Positions 1 through 8,576 of a stretch of DNA of 64,000 bases are shown piece after piece. Origin of the DNA: Pseudoalteromonas luteoviolacea B = ATCC 29581 (GTDB taxonomy: Bacteria > Pseudomonadota > Gammaproteobacteria > Enterobacterales > Alteromonadaceae); assembly GCA_000333235.1 (NCBI GenBank), contig CAPN01000058.1:24976-88975 (forward strand). The letters run 5' to 3'. The stretch's first letter is position 1, and every line of letters begins with the position of its first letter. Made by a program: the position numbers and the translations under genes. Under the pieces are notes generated by a model. That model saw only the letters and a program-made list of their open reading frames with translations, was not told where the DNA came from and did no database searches.

Positions 1-1063
1 GCAATTCGTGCGTAAGTTGGTTGTCATCGTAAATAGCAGGTACGTCAAAAATTTTCAGTGGGGTATTGTCAAAATCAATGTTGGTAGGAGAGTAACTGTC
101 GCGTTTTGCCACGGTGTATTTAAACGACGTTGCATCACTTGCATCCCAGCGTGAGGTGAGACTATAACCCTCTAATTCCACTTTATTCCACGTCGGCATA
201 CTGGTGTAGCTATCGAAAACGCTGTCTGGGACTGGTGCATTGGTCAATAAACTAGGTAATAAACGGTAACCTCCTTTGGCGTTAGAGGTGTCGTCGGTTC
301 TGTCCCATGCTAAACGGAAGAATAAGCTGTCCGCAGGGCGAAATTCTAACGTTAGGCGTTTCGCGGTAACGTCTTTATTGTAGTTTTCGGTGTCTTGTCC
401 AGCTTGTGCAATTTGCAAGTATTCGCCAAACCCGTCACGGTTTAGGTTGGCGTAACCGTAACCCAAATAGACTCGTTCACCTAATGGTAATTGCCCAGAG
501 AGTTTTACGTCGCGTTGGTTATAGCTGCCAACCGTCGTTTCAAGATTTAGCGTTGCATCCCCTGTCATTTCTTTGGTGACGTACTTAATTGCACCACCGA
601 TGGTGTTCTTTCCATACAGTGAACCTTGAGGTCCACGTAACACCTCGATTTGTTGTACATCAAGTAAATCTAAAACTGCACCTTGAGGGCGAGCAATATA
701 CACATCGTCGATGTAAATACCGACACCAGGTTCATAGCCCCATAACGGATCTTGTTGGCCTACACCACGAATAAATGCGGTGATCGTGGAGTTGGTACCA
801 CGGCTTGCTTGTAGTGTGGTGTTTGGTGAAAACTGTTGTACTTCGGTCATAACCGAAATGCCATTCTCCTTGAGTTCTGATTCACCAATGCTTGTAACAG
901 CAACAGGCACTTCTTGCAAATTCTCCACTGTCTTTCGCGCGGTTACTTCAATGCGCTCCAATGCGGCTTTTTTGGTTTCTTCGTTGGCTTGTACTACACC
1001 TGTAGAAAGCGCGGTGCTAATTGCAAGCGCGAGATATGAAAAACGAGTTGGCTTTATGTTCAT
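1..1063 (-). CDS. TonB-dependent receptor, N-terminal part (gene continues past the left edge)
   Basis: Reading the minus strand from the ATG at 1063 gives an open frame of about 354 codons that runs off the window with no stop. The N-terminus is a signal peptide (basic MNIKPTRF, then a hydrophobic stretch, cleavage probably after VQA). A TonB-box-like segment, IEVTARK, follows, then a plug domain with the typical VGIYIDDVYIARP, VEVLRGPQGSLYGKNT-like (here IEVLRGPQGSLYGKNT) and GGAIKYVT motifs. The early barrel strands begin after about residue 170. Such outer-membrane receptors import large or scarce ligands using TonB energy. It is divergent from a 3-hydroxybutyrate-type catabolic operon across a 250-bp regulatory region, so a ligand linked to that pathway is plausible; this is inference. 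The ligand and the C-terminal barrel cannot be seen. Confidence 0.93.
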   Translation of the reverse strand, partial: MNIKPTRFSYLALAISTALSTGVVQANEETKKAALERIEVTARKTVENLQEVPVAVTSIGESELKENGISVMTEVQQFSPNTTLQASRGTNSTITAFIRGVGQQDPLWGYEPGVGIYIDDVYIARPQGAVLDLLDVQQIEVLRGPQGSLYGKNTIGGAIKYVTKEMTGDATLNLETTVGSYNQRDVKLSGQLPLGERVYLGYGYANLNRDGFGEYLQIAQAGQDTENYNKDVTAKRLTLEFRPADSLFFRLAWDRTDDTSNAKGGYRLLPSLLTNAPVPDSVFDSYTSMPTWNKVELEGYSLTSRWDASDATSFKYTVAKRDSYSPTNIDFDNTPLKIFDVPAIYDDNQLTHEL

Positions 1064-1150
1064 CCTGCTGCCCCTGTTATTGTGATTTTGGGTTGTTCGA
1101 TAAATTCAAGTAATTGGACTCTAGGAGAATATGAGCAAAAGTGAATTAGT

Positions 1151-1220
1151 ACCTTAGTACTATCACCGCGTTAGCCCACTAAACTTGGGCTATAGCACGG
1201 AACTATAACCTTAGTACTAT
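1151..1220. promoter_or_regulatory. Divergent control region with a 13-bp direct repeat and an inverted repeat
   Basis: The 13-mer ACCTTAGTACTAT occurs perfectly twice, at 1151-1163 and 1208-1220. Each copy contains the palindrome TAGTACTA. Between them lies a perfect 7-bp inverted repeat, TAGCCCA (1172-1178) and TGGGCTA (1186-1192). The region separates the minus-strand TonB receptor from the plus-strand permease operon. Two identical sites 57 bp apart suggest an operator for a shared regulator. The regulator is not encoded in the window, and I do not assign the motif to a named family. Confidence 0.6.
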
Positions 1221-1313
1221 GTATTTTCTGTTTAACAGACGACAGACTGGATACATTCCAGCGTGAAATTGTCGTCAATTTCAATATCGCTACAACAATA
1301 AAAAGGATCGGAT

Positions 1314-2615
1314 ATGCTCAGTATGTTAGGGCTAGTTGGTGGGCTAGTGTTGCTTATCATCATGACTCTGCGAGGCGTAAACCTCTTCATTGCTGCACCG
1401 CTATGTGCGCTGCTCGTGGCACTTTGCAGTGATATGGCGCTGTTCCCTGTGGGAGAAGCCGTGAACTTTGTGTCGACTTACATGAACGGCTTTGCTGGAT
1501 TCATTAGTGCGTGGTTTTTCATGTTTTTGCTCGGTTCTTTGTTTGGCAAATTTATGGAAGACAGCGGTGCTGCTGACAGTGTGGCGCGTTATATTGTATC
1601 AAAGCTTGGCATGAAAAAAGCGGTGCTTGCCGTGGTGATTGCTTGTGCAGTATTAACGTACGGTGGGGTGAGTGTCTTTATTGTTGCGTTTTCAGTGTAC
1701 CCAATGGCACTTAGTCTATTTAAGGACGCTGACCTTCCAAGGCGCTTTATCCCGGCTACACTCGCGTTTGGCTCAGTCACGTTTACGATGACCTCTGCAG
1801 GTTCGCCTGAAATTCAAAACTGGATCCCAATTAAATACTTAGGTACCTCGCCTTATGCTGCTTGGGAAGTTAGTTTAGTTGTAGCGGTTTTTATGGCAGT
1901 TTCTGGCTACTGGTGGCTGATGAAAATGATCAACAAAGCGAAAGCCAATGGAGAGGGATTTACAGCGCGTGATGATGATCCTGATATGGCTCAGCGCGAT
2001 TATCCTCATCCGATCACAGGGCTGATCCCTTTGCTAGTGGTATTACTGCTGTCTTTTACCTTACATGACATTTTTGCGCAAAGTGCCCTTATTGTTGCGC
2101 TGCTTGGTGGTGTGTTAAGCATTGTCATCATTAACTTTAAGCGCTTCCGCTCTATCAGCAATGCGGTCAACTTGGGCACTACAGGTGCCCTTGTCGCCAT
2201 TGGTAACACGGCTGCAGTCGTTGGTTTTGGTGCGGTAGCAAAAAATACAGAAGCGTTTGCCGCTGCCGTAGAAGTAATGACTGCCATGCCTGGAAATGAA
2301 TTATTGGGTGCGGCACTTGCAGTGAGCGTGATTGCCGGTTTAACCGGTTCTGCGTCGGGTGGTCAAGCGATTGCGCTGCCCTTGGTTGCACCACATTACC
2401 TCGACGCAGGTGTTGACCCAGAGCAGTTACATCGGATTGTGGCAATCAGTTCTGGAGCTCTCGATACCCTTCCACACAATGGTTATGTAGTCACCACGAT
2501 ACGCGCTATTTGTAAAGAGACCCATCAACGCGCCTATTGGTCTATGGCTGCTTTGACGGCGGTTGTGCCTCTTATCGGCGTTGCACTCGCGTTAGCTTTG
2601 TTTATTTGGTTTTAA
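1314..2615 (+). CDS. GntP-family permease (probable 3-hydroxybutyrate or related organic-acid transporter)
   Basis: This 433-residue protein is almost entirely hydrophobic, with roughly 12 membrane segments. It has the glycine-rich features of the GntP/gluconate:H+ symporter family, such as GLTGSASGGQAIALPL near residues 345-360 and SGALDTLPHNGYVVT near 383-397. Family members carry gluconate or other small hydroxy acids into the cytoplasm by proton symport. The start has a good ribosome site (AAAGGA). It is the first gene of an operon with an exported hydrolase, bdhA and scoAB. In Pseudomonas a GntP-type gene also neighbours bdhA and CoA-transferase genes, so 3-hydroxybutyrate is the likely substrate. 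That substrate is inferred from context only. Confidence 0.88.
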   Translation: MLSMLGLVGGLVLLIIMTLRGVNLFIAAPLCALLVALCSDMALFPVGEAVNFVSTYMNGFAGFISAWFFMFLLGSLFGKFMEDSGAADSVARYIVSKLGMKKAVLAVVIACAVLTYGGVSVFIVAFSVYPMALSLFKDADLPRRFIPATLAFGSVTFTMTSAGSPEIQNWIPIKYLGTSPYAAWEVSLVVAVFMAVSGYWWLMKMINKAKANGEGFTARDDDPDMAQRDYPHPITGLIPLLVVLLLSFTLHDIFAQSALIVALLGGVLSIVIINFKRFRSISNAVNLGTTGALVAIGNTAAVVGFGAVAKNTEAFAAAVEVMTAMPGNELLGAALAVSVIAGLTGSASGGQAIALPLVAPHYLDAGVDPEQLHRIVAISSGALDTLPHNGYVVTTIRAICKETHQRAYWSMAALTAVVPLIGVALALALFIWF

Positions 2616-2627
2616 TGAGGAATAGAA

Positions 2628-3797
2628 ATGAAACGGATGATACTCGCGGGGCTTATTTTGCTTTGCACTCATGTGGCCGATGCTCAAACGATTTTAGTCG
2701 AAAAGCAGCGCTTTGAGACGCTCAATTTTATGACTGAATCTGGAGAGGTGTTACCAAAGGTGTCTGTGGGCTGGGAAAGTTATGGCACATTAAACGAGAA
2801 AAAAGACAATGTGATTTTAATTACTCACTTTTTTTCAGGCACCTCTCACGCCGCAGGGAAATATCAAGAGAACGATCCATCACCGGGATATTGGGATGCC
2901 TTGATTGGTCCAGGAAAAGCCATAGATACGAATAAGTTCTTTGTGATCAGTAGCGATACGTTAGTCAATGCCAATGTGCATGATCCGAACGTCATCACAA
3001 CCGGCCCAGCGACAATGAATCCGCAAACCAATAAGCCATATGGTTTGGATTTTCCGGTGGTGACGATTGGTGATTTTGTTGAGGTACAAAAGCGTTTATT
3101 GGACAGTTTAGGTATTGATCAACTTTACGCAGTTGCTGGCGCGTCGATGGGATCGTTTCAAGCACTTGAATGGGCTGTGCGTTACCCAGATAAAGTTGCG
3201 CGTTTACTGCATGTGATTGGCGCCGCTACCATGGATGCGTGGACGGTCGCTGCACTTGAGAAATGGGCGCTGCCCATCCGCCTCGACCCAAATTGGAATC
3301 AAGGTGATTACTATGATGGTGAGAAACCGACCGCGGGCCTCAGTGCAACCGTTTTAAACATCACTCAAGATGCAATGCACCCTGTTATTTACAACGCGAG
3401 TTTCCCGAATTTTGAAGTATTGGATGATGGTGCTATGAAAGATATTCGAGTCTTACCAAAGGTCAATCAGATCCTTGCTCAACGAGCATTGGCTCGCGCA
3501 GCACTTCAAGATGCGAACCACGTTTTGTATTTGATAAGAGCTTCACAGCTTTTCACCGCGGGCATGCAAAAAAATCTAGATGCTGCTTTGGCAAAAATTC
3601 AAGCGAAAGTCTTATTAATGCCATCAAAAGGGGATTTGTTACTGCGACCTGAGAGCGTGCACACCCTTTATACGACATTAAAAAAACTGAACAAAAACGT
3701 CGTGCTTAGTGAGCTAGATGGGGGGTGGGGACATCTTGATGGGTTATTTTCAATTTCACCAAAACACGCTGACATAGCGGCATTTCTTGCGGAGTGA
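2628..3797 (+). CDS. Exported alpha/beta hydrolase of the MetX (homoserine O-acetyltransferase)-like family
   Basis: The 389-residue product starts with a signal peptide (MKRMILAGLILLCTHVADAQ, cleavage after ADA). The rest closely follows the MetX fold: SGTSHAAG around 70-77, GPGKAIDTNKFFVISSD around 94-110, NPQTNKPYG around 131-139, and the nucleophile elbow GASMGS with Ser173. The probable triad partners are Asp336 (SKGDLL) and His369 (GWGHLDG). True MetX enzymes are cytoplasmic and use acyl-CoA. A secreted member has no acyl-CoA supply, so hydrolysis of an ester is more likely than acyl transfer (inference). Its place between the permease and bdhA suggests it frees 3-hydroxybutyrate from an ester or oligomer in the periplasm. 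Confidence 0.85.
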   Translation: MKRMILAGLILLCTHVADAQTILVEKQRFETLNFMTESGEVLPKVSVGWESYGTLNEKKDNVILITHFFSGTSHAAGKYQENDPSPGYWDALIGPGKAIDTNKFFVISSDTLVNANVHDPNVITTGPATMNPQTNKPYGLDFPVVTIGDFVEVQKRLLDSLGIDQLYAVAGASMGSFQALEWAVRYPDKVARLLHVIGAATMDAWTVAALEKWALPIRLDPNWNQGDYYDGEKPTAGLSATVLNITQDAMHPVIYNASFPNFEVLDDGAMKDIRVLPKVNQILAQRALARAALQDANHVLYLIRASQLFTAGMQKNLDAALAKIQAKVLLMPSKGDLLLRPESVHTLYTTLKKLNKNVVLSELDGGWGHLDGLFSISPKHADIAAFLAE

Positions 3798-3800
3798 ACG

Positions 3801-4559
3801 ATGCAACAAACAGTTTTAATTACAGGGGGGGCCAGTGGTATCGGTAGGCACCTGGCTGAGCGATTGGCGCAAACGGGATATCGTGTTTGGGTGAGCGACG
3901 TAAGTGAAGAAAAAGCGAATTTAACCGCTACTGCTATTCAAGAGCAAGGTTTTCAAGCTCGAGGTGTTGCGTTAAATATGGCCAAGAGTGATGGTTTTGA
4001 TGCCGTTCTTGAGCACATTGGTAACATTGATATTGTGATCAACAATGCCGGAATTCAGCATGTAGAACCGCTAGACAGTTATCCGCTTGCTCAGTGGCAA
4101 TTGCTTCACGATGTGATGTTGACAGGGCCTGCGATGTTATGCAAAGCCGTGTTACCACAAATGCGCTCGCGCAATTTCGGACGTATTGTCAATATCGGTT
4201 CTATTCACGCCTTAGTCGCGTCTAAATATAAGTCGGCGTATGTGGCCGCAAAGCATGGATTAATGGGCTTGTCTAAAGTCCTTGCTTTGGAAACTGCGCA
4301 ACACGACATTACCGTAAATACGATTTGTCCCGCGTATGTCAAAACGCCGTTAGTCGAGCAACAAATCGCTTCTCAAGCTAAGGAACATGGCATTTCAGAG
4401 CAAGAGGTCATTGAAAAAATCATGCTCGCCCCGATGCCCAAAAAAGCGTTTATTGAATTGGAAGAAATCTTTCACAGCGTGCAATTTTTAATTGCGCCTG
4501 CTGCTCGTAATGTAACAGGGCAAGCGATTGTTATTGATGGCGGTTGGACAGTGCAATAG
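3801..4559 (+). CDS. bdhA: 3-hydroxybutyrate dehydrogenase (short-chain dehydrogenase)
   Basis: A 252-residue short-chain dehydrogenase/reductase. The N-terminal TGGASGIG is the NAD-binding glycine motif, NNAG lies near residue 85, and the catalytic Ser (GSIHALVAS) and YxxxK (YVAAKHG) follow. The C-terminal half, with NTICPAYVKTPLVE, is typical of D-3-hydroxybutyrate dehydrogenases. These oxidise 3-hydroxybutyrate to acetoacetate in the cytoplasm. It starts 4 bp after the hydrolase stop and is followed 10 bp later by the CoA-transferase genes that take acetoacetate onward. Other SDR substrates cannot be excluded from sequence alone, but the operon context strongly supports this one. Confidence 0.9.
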   Translation: MQQTVLITGGASGIGRHLAERLAQTGYRVWVSDVSEEKANLTATAIQEQGFQARGVALNMAKSDGFDAVLEHIGNIDIVINNAGIQHVEPLDSYPLAQWQLLHDVMLTGPAMLCKAVLPQMRSRNFGRIVNIGSIHALVASKYKSAYVAAKHGLMGLSKVLALETAQHDITVNTICPAYVKTPLVEQQIASQAKEHGISEQEVIEKIMLAPMPKKAFIELEEIFHSVQFLIAPAARNVTGQAIVIDGGWTVQ

Positions 4560-4568
4560 GAGGGAGAA

Positions 4569-5264
4569 ATGGCAGGGTTTGATAAAGTGGTAAGCAGCTA
4601 TGATGAAGCTATGCAAGGCTTATCAGACGGGATGACGGTCATAGCCGGAGGGTTTGGATTGTGCGGTATCCCAGAGGGGCTAATAGCACAAATAAAGCGG
4701 ATGGGCACGCGAGACTTAACGGTGGTGTCCAACAACTGTGGTGTTGATGGGTTTGGTTTAGGCGTGTTACTTCAAGACCAACAAATCAAAAAAATGATTG
4801 CCTCCTATGTAGGTGAAAATGCGTTATTTGAACAGCAACTCTTAAGCGGAGCATTAGAGGTTGAATTAACCCCACAAGGCACGCTCGCAGAAAAAATGCG
4901 TGCTGGTGGAGCCGGAATTCCTGCTTTCTATACGGCGACCGGCGTTGGTACGGTCGTCGCACAAGGTAAAACGCACAAAACATTTTCAGGTCGAGAATAT
5001 GTGCTCGAAGAAAGTATTCAAGGTGATTTTGCCATTGTAAAAGCGTGGAAAGCAGATCGCTTCGGTAATTGCGTATATCGCCATACCGCGATGAATTTTA
5101 ATCCTTTGGCAGCTACGGCAGGAAAAGTTACGGTTGTCGAGGTTGAAGAAATTGTGGAGCCGGGTGAATTAGCGCCAAGCCTGATCCATACGCCAGGCAT
5201 TTATGTTGATAGAGTGATTGTTGGGCAATTTGAAAAGCGCATTGAAAAGCGGATGGTGAGGTAA
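4569..5264 (+). CDS. scoA: 3-oxoacid CoA-transferase subunit A
   Basis: A 231-residue alpha subunit of the family I CoA-transferases. It shows [13 protein letters not shown] near residues 28-40, [14 protein letters not shown] near 53-66, and the family's [23 protein letters not shown] segment near 103-121. With subunit B it moves CoA from succinyl-CoA to acetoacetate, giving acetoacetyl-CoA for thiolysis. A strong ribosome site (GGAGGGAGAA) precedes the ATG. It lies directly after bdhA and 3 bp before scoB, as in other bacterial ketone-body operons. AtoD-type acetate CoA-transferase is the main alternative name; the pairing with bdhA favours the succinyl-CoA type. Confidence 0.9.
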   Translation: MAGFDKVVSSYDEAMQGLSDGMTVIAGGFGLCGIPEGLIAQIKRMGTRDLTVVSNNCGVDGFGLGVLLQDQQIKKMIASYVGENALFEQQLLSGALEVELTPQGTLAEKMRAGGAGIPAFYTATGVGTVVAQGKTHKTFSGREYVLEESIQGDFAIVKAWKADRFGNCVYRHTAMNFNPLAATAGKVTVVEVEEIVEPGELAPSLIHTPGIYVDRVIVGQFEKRIEKRMVR

Positions 5265-5267
5265 ACA

Positions 5268-5924
5268 ATGGCACTAACAAGAGAGCAAATGGCGAAGCGA
5301 GTAGCTCGCGAATTACAAGATGGCTATTACGTAAACCTAGGTATCGGCATTCCAACGTTAGTAGCCAATTATGTACCCGATGGGATTGCCGTGATGTTGC
5401 AATCTGAAAATGGGTTGCTAGGCATGGGTCCCTTTCCATCAGCACAAGAGATGGATGCAGATCTTATTAATGCTGGAAAAGAGACCGTTACCTGTATTTC
5501 TGGTGCGGCGATTTTCGATTCTGCCCAAAGTTTTGCCATGATCCGTGGCGGTCACGTTGATTTGACGGTACTTGGTGCGTTTGAAGTAGACCAGCATGGG
5601 AACATTGCCAGTTGGATGATCCCAAAAAAGCTGATTAAAGGCATGGGCGGAGCAATGGATCTAGTGGCTGGGGCGAAAAATATTATTTGTACAATGACTC
5701 ACGCAAATAAAACCGGAGAATCGAAGTTGCTCTCTGAATGCACATTGCCGTTAACTGGGGTAGGTTGTATTAACAAGGTACTGACCGATCTTGCGTGGCT
5801 GGAGATAAAAGAAGGGGCATTTCATCTTTTAGAGCGCGCACCAGGAGTCAGCGTTGATGAAATTATCACAAGAACAGCAGGAAAGCTGGTGGTACCGGAT
5901 GACGTGCCTGAAATGACGTTTTGA
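5268..5924 (+). CDS. scoB: 3-oxoacid CoA-transferase subunit B
   Basis: The 218-residue beta subunit. Its N-terminal glycine motif is NLGIGIPTLVANYV, and the SENGLLGMG motif near residues 45-53 holds the catalytic glutamate that forms the glutamyl-CoA intermediate. A FAMIRGGHVDLTVLGAFEVD segment (near 85-104) is also typical. It completes the CoA-transferase begun by scoA and closes the operon. No thiolase is present, so acetoacetyl-CoA must be split by an enzyme encoded elsewhere. I see no clear intrinsic terminator in the 190 bp that follow. Confidence 0.92.
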   Translation: MALTREQMAKRVARELQDGYYVNLGIGIPTLVANYVPDGIAVMLQSENGLLGMGPFPSAQEMDADLINAGKETVTCISGAAIFDSAQSFAMIRGGHVDLTVLGAFEVDQHGNIASWMIPKKLIKGMGGAMDLVAGAKNIICTMTHANKTGESKLLSECTLPLTGVGCINKVLTDLAWLEIKEGAFHLLERAPGVSVDEIITRTAGKLVVPDDVPEMTF

Positions 5925-6115
5925 GGTTTATTGTAGTGTGACTCACTTGTTGCTTAATTCTCCGCATTAAATGTATTGAACCACAGATAATCTCAAGTTT
6001 TACAAGAATGAAGAGATAGCATTAGGTTGAAAATATCTACATCTTCAGTAGAAAATGCGGGTGGTAAAAATGCCTAGTTTTAATTCGGAGGATTAAATTT
6101 GCGATTTTAAAATAA

Positions 6116-6131
6116 CTGTATATACTCACAG
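6116..6131. promoter_or_regulatory. LexA (SOS) box 1 upstream of lexA
   Basis: CTGTATATACTCACAG fits the enterobacterial-type consensus CTGT-N8-ACAG exactly. It lies 30 bp before the lexA start codon and is the first of two boxes, as in E. coli lexA. This implies autorepression. Confidence 0.92.
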
Positions 6132-6140
6132 GTAATTGTA

Positions 6141-6156
6141 CTGTATGGAAAACCAG
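6141..6156. promoter_or_regulatory. LexA (SOS) box 2 upstream of lexA
   Basis: CTGTATGGAAAACCAG keeps the essential CTG-N10-CAG core but departs from the full consensus (CCAG instead of ACAG). It ends 4 bp before the lexA ATG, so bound LexA would cover the translation start region. Box centres are 25 bp apart. Confidence 0.8.
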
Positions 6157-6160
6157 TGAT

Positions 6161-6778
6161 ATGCGACCGTTAACACAACGCCAAGAACAAATCTTCGAAC
6201 TGATCAAAGTCTTTATTCGTGACACGGGTATGCCACCAACACGCGCAGAAATTGCCGAAACACTGGGATTTAAAAGTGCTAATGCGGCAGAGGAACATTT
6301 AAAGGCGCTTGCGAAAAAAGGGGTCATCGAAATGGTGCCCGGTGCCAGTCGTGGGATCCGTCTCATGGAAGACGAAGAGCCGGAGCAACTTGGTTTGCCA
6401 TTAATTGGTCGAGTTGCGGCAGGTGCACCAATATTGGCTGAACAACATATAGAAAGTCACTGTAAAGTGGATGCACAAATGTTTAAACCAGTAGCGGACT
6501 ACTTGCTTCGTGTTCATGGTATGAGTATGAAGAACATTGGCATTCTAGATGGTGATTTATTAGCAGTGCATCGCACCCAAGTAGCACAAAATGGGCAAGT
6601 AGTTGTAGCTCGTGTTGAAGAAGATGTCACGGTTAAGCGTTTCGAAAAAGTAGGTAAAAAAGTATTTTTACACGCTGAAAATGAAGATTTTTCTCCAATT
6701 GAGGTCGATTTAGAGCATGAGAGTTTTTCGGTAGAAGGGCTCGCTGTTGGAGTGATCCGAAATAATCAATGGATGTAA
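6161..6778 (+). CDS. lexA: LexA repressor / autoprotease
   Basis: This 205-residue protein is the SOS response repressor. The N-terminal winged helix-turn-helix ([15 protein letters not shown] and [13 protein letters not shown], residues 1-65) binds SOS boxes. The C-terminal S24 protease domain holds the self-cleavage bond Ala87-Gly88 (RVAAGAP), nucleophile Ser122 (GMSMKN) and Lys159 (VTVKRF). Two SOS boxes lie directly upstream, so the gene represses itself. Length is normal (E. coli 202). No Shine-Dalgarno is obvious between box 2 and the ATG. The usual companions dinF or sulA do not follow; dinF is present at 25434. Confidence 0.97.
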   Translation: MRPLTQRQEQIFELIKVFIRDTGMPPTRAEIAETLGFKSANAAEEHLKALAKKGVIEMVPGASRGIRLMEDEEPEQLGLPLIGRVAAGAPILAEQHIESHCKVDAQMFKPVADYLLRVHGMSMKNIGILDGDLLAVHRTQVAQNGQVVVARVEEDVTVKRFEKVGKKVFLHAENEDFSPIEVDLEHESFSVEGLAVGVIRNNQWM

Positions 6779-7430
6779 GTGAATATTTTTAGAGCCGAGA
6801 ACTAGAGTCTATTGTTGAGTTAGATAAGATAGGCTCTTAATCCGATTTTTAGTTTGCTTAGTTTTATCCATTGCATTCAATTTAGCATAACGAAGTATCA
6901 GCCTACTATTTCACGATATCGCTTAATGACCTTTGCAAGGACCGCTTTTAAAACGCTGTGATCAAAATGAGATTCAAAACGGTGTATTCACGGCAGATTT
7001 GTTCACTAAGATCCGTGTGTCATTTTATTTTTTCTAACGCTCAGAAAATCACCGTTTGTGTTCGAATCGGTACATTTAATAGGATTGTGTTGCTTAAATT
7101 TTGAGCTTAAAAAGCAAATCGTGTATCCAAAAGCACAAAAACTTGAATTATCTTCAATAAATTATCCCATATTTCCGAATGCTTCGTCATCACGCTGTAA
7201 CATGCGCCAAATCTAACTCTTTCTTTCTTTTGCACATTTCTATTGCGAAATTTTAATTTCGATTTCCTTAACATTTTCGCTAACTTTACTTGCCAATTGG
7301 TTAAAAGTTGACTAATTGGTTAATAGTCGTGCAGTTAGTATGAGACCAAAGTCTCATGCCATGACAGTCACCAAATAATAATAACGATTGCCTAAACGCG
7401 CTTAATCAAGGCAATTGAAGGAGACGTCAT
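6779..7430. promoter_or_regulatory. 652-bp AT-rich spacer between lexA and the cytochrome oxidase operon, with repeat-rich 3' end
   Basis: No credible gene is seen in this spacer. Its last 190 bp hold several ordered sequences: an inverted repeat CGAAATT/AATTTCG at 7246-7261, a direct repeat AATTGGTTAA at 7295-7304 and 7314-7323 (19 bp apart), and a perfect inverted repeat ATGAGAC (7340-7346) / GTCTCAT (7351-7357). These sit 70-185 bp before coxB, where promoter and operators would be expected. Which protein binds is unknown. The coxB start has a good ribosome site (AAGGAGACGTC). Confidence 0.5.
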
Positions 7431-8576
7431 ATGAAAGCGTATCGGTTTGCAGTAGGTTGGCTTGCAGCAATGTTGCCAACAGCAGCACTGTCAAATAGTG
7501 ATTACAACATGAGGCAAGGGGTCACGGACATCAGTCAGCAAGTGTATGACTTGCACATGACTATATTCCTGATTTGTTGTGCTATCGGTGTGGTGGTGTT
7601 TGCCATTATGTTCTGGGCAATTATTCATCATAGAAAATCCAAAGGGGTTACTCCCGCTCAATTCCATGAAAGCACCAAAGTTGAAATTCTTTGGACTGCT
7701 ATCCCATTTGTGATCTTGATTGCTATGGCCGTGCCAGCTACGAAAACGCTCATTGCGATGGAAGATACGTCCAAAGCGGACATTACCATCAAAGTGACCG
7801 GTTCACAGTGGAAATGGCACTACGAGTACATGGGCGAAGGGGTCGATTTTTACTCGGTTATGTCAACCTCTCAAGATCAAATTTCAGACAAAGAAGCGAA
7901 AGGCGAAAATTATCTGCTTGAAGTAGATAAGCCTCTTGTTATCCCAACCGGCAAAAAAGTCCGTTTTTTGATGACATCAGATGATGTTATTCACTCGTGG
8001 TGGGTACCGGACTTTGCGGTTAAGAAAGACGCCAATCCGGGCTTCATTAACGAAGCGTGGACACGCGTCAATGACGAAGGTATTTATCGTGGTCAATGTG
8101 CTGAATTGTGCGGCAAAGATCATGGCTTTATGCCTGTAGTGGTTGAAGCAAAATCGCCAGAAGATTTTGATGTGTGGTTAGCCTCTCAAAAATCAGCGAA
8201 GTTAGAAGCTGAACAAGCAAGTGCGGCGTTGTTAGACCAAACACTACCAAAAGACGAGTTGATGGCAGAAGGTGAAACGGTTTACATGGCCTATTGTGCT
8301 GCCTGTCATCAACCAACGGGTTTAGGTCTGCCAGGCGTATTTCCTGCAATGAAAGGAAGCCCTGTGGTAACCGGTCCTATCAACGATCATATCGACATAA
8401 TCCTTCACGGTCGCCCAGGCACCGCCATGCAAGCATTTGCTAAGCAACTATCAATTAAGCAAATCGCAGGCGTGGTTACGTTTAAGCGTAATACCTGGGG
8501 CAATGATACTGGTGATGTGGTGCAGCCAAGTCAAGTTCAAGCTCGACTTGATGCCAAGCAGGAGGAAGGAAAATGA
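7431..8576 (+). CDS. coxB: Cytochrome c oxidase subunit II with fused cytochrome c domain
   Basis: The 381-residue subunit II of an aa3-type oxidase. A signal peptide (cleavage near AALS-N) is followed by two membrane helices (about 43-65 and 87-108) and the periplasmic cupredoxin domain. The CuA site is visible as the upstream His (DVIHSWWVPDF) and the GQCAELCGKDHGFM cluster near residues 222-235. A C-terminal cytochrome c domain carries CAACH near 290 (haem attachment), with a likely Met ligand further on. The domain passes electrons from soluble cytochrome c to CuA. First gene of the operon; it overlaps ctaD by 4 bp. Confidence 0.96.
   Translation: MKAYRFAVGWLAAMLPTAALSNSDYNMRQGVTDISQQVYDLHMTIFLICCAIGVVVFAIMFWAIIHHRKSKGVTPAQFHESTKVEILWTAIPFVILIAMAVPATKTLIAMEDTSKADITIKVTGSQWKWHYEYMGEGVDFYSVMSTSQDQISDKEAKGENYLLEVDKPLVIPTGKKVRFLMTSDDVIHSWWVPDFAVKKDANPGFINEAWTRVNDEGIYRGQCAELCGKDHGFMPVVVEAKSPEDFDVWLASQKSAKLEAEQASAALLDQTLPKDELMAEGETVYMAYCAACHQPTGLGLPGVFPAMKGSPVVTGPINDHIDIILHGRPGTAMQAFAKQLSIKQIAGVVTFKRNTWGNDTGDVVQPSQVQARLDAKQEEGK

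Noticed and set aside
780..1085. Plus-strand open frame over the start of the TonB receptor
   Set aside because: It is antisense to the receptor signal peptide and plug, where the minus strand has clear family motifs; the plus frame has no protein character.
2006..2445. Minus-strand open frames within the GntP permease gene
   Set aside because: Antisense shadows of a well-supported gene; no ribosome sites and odd composition.
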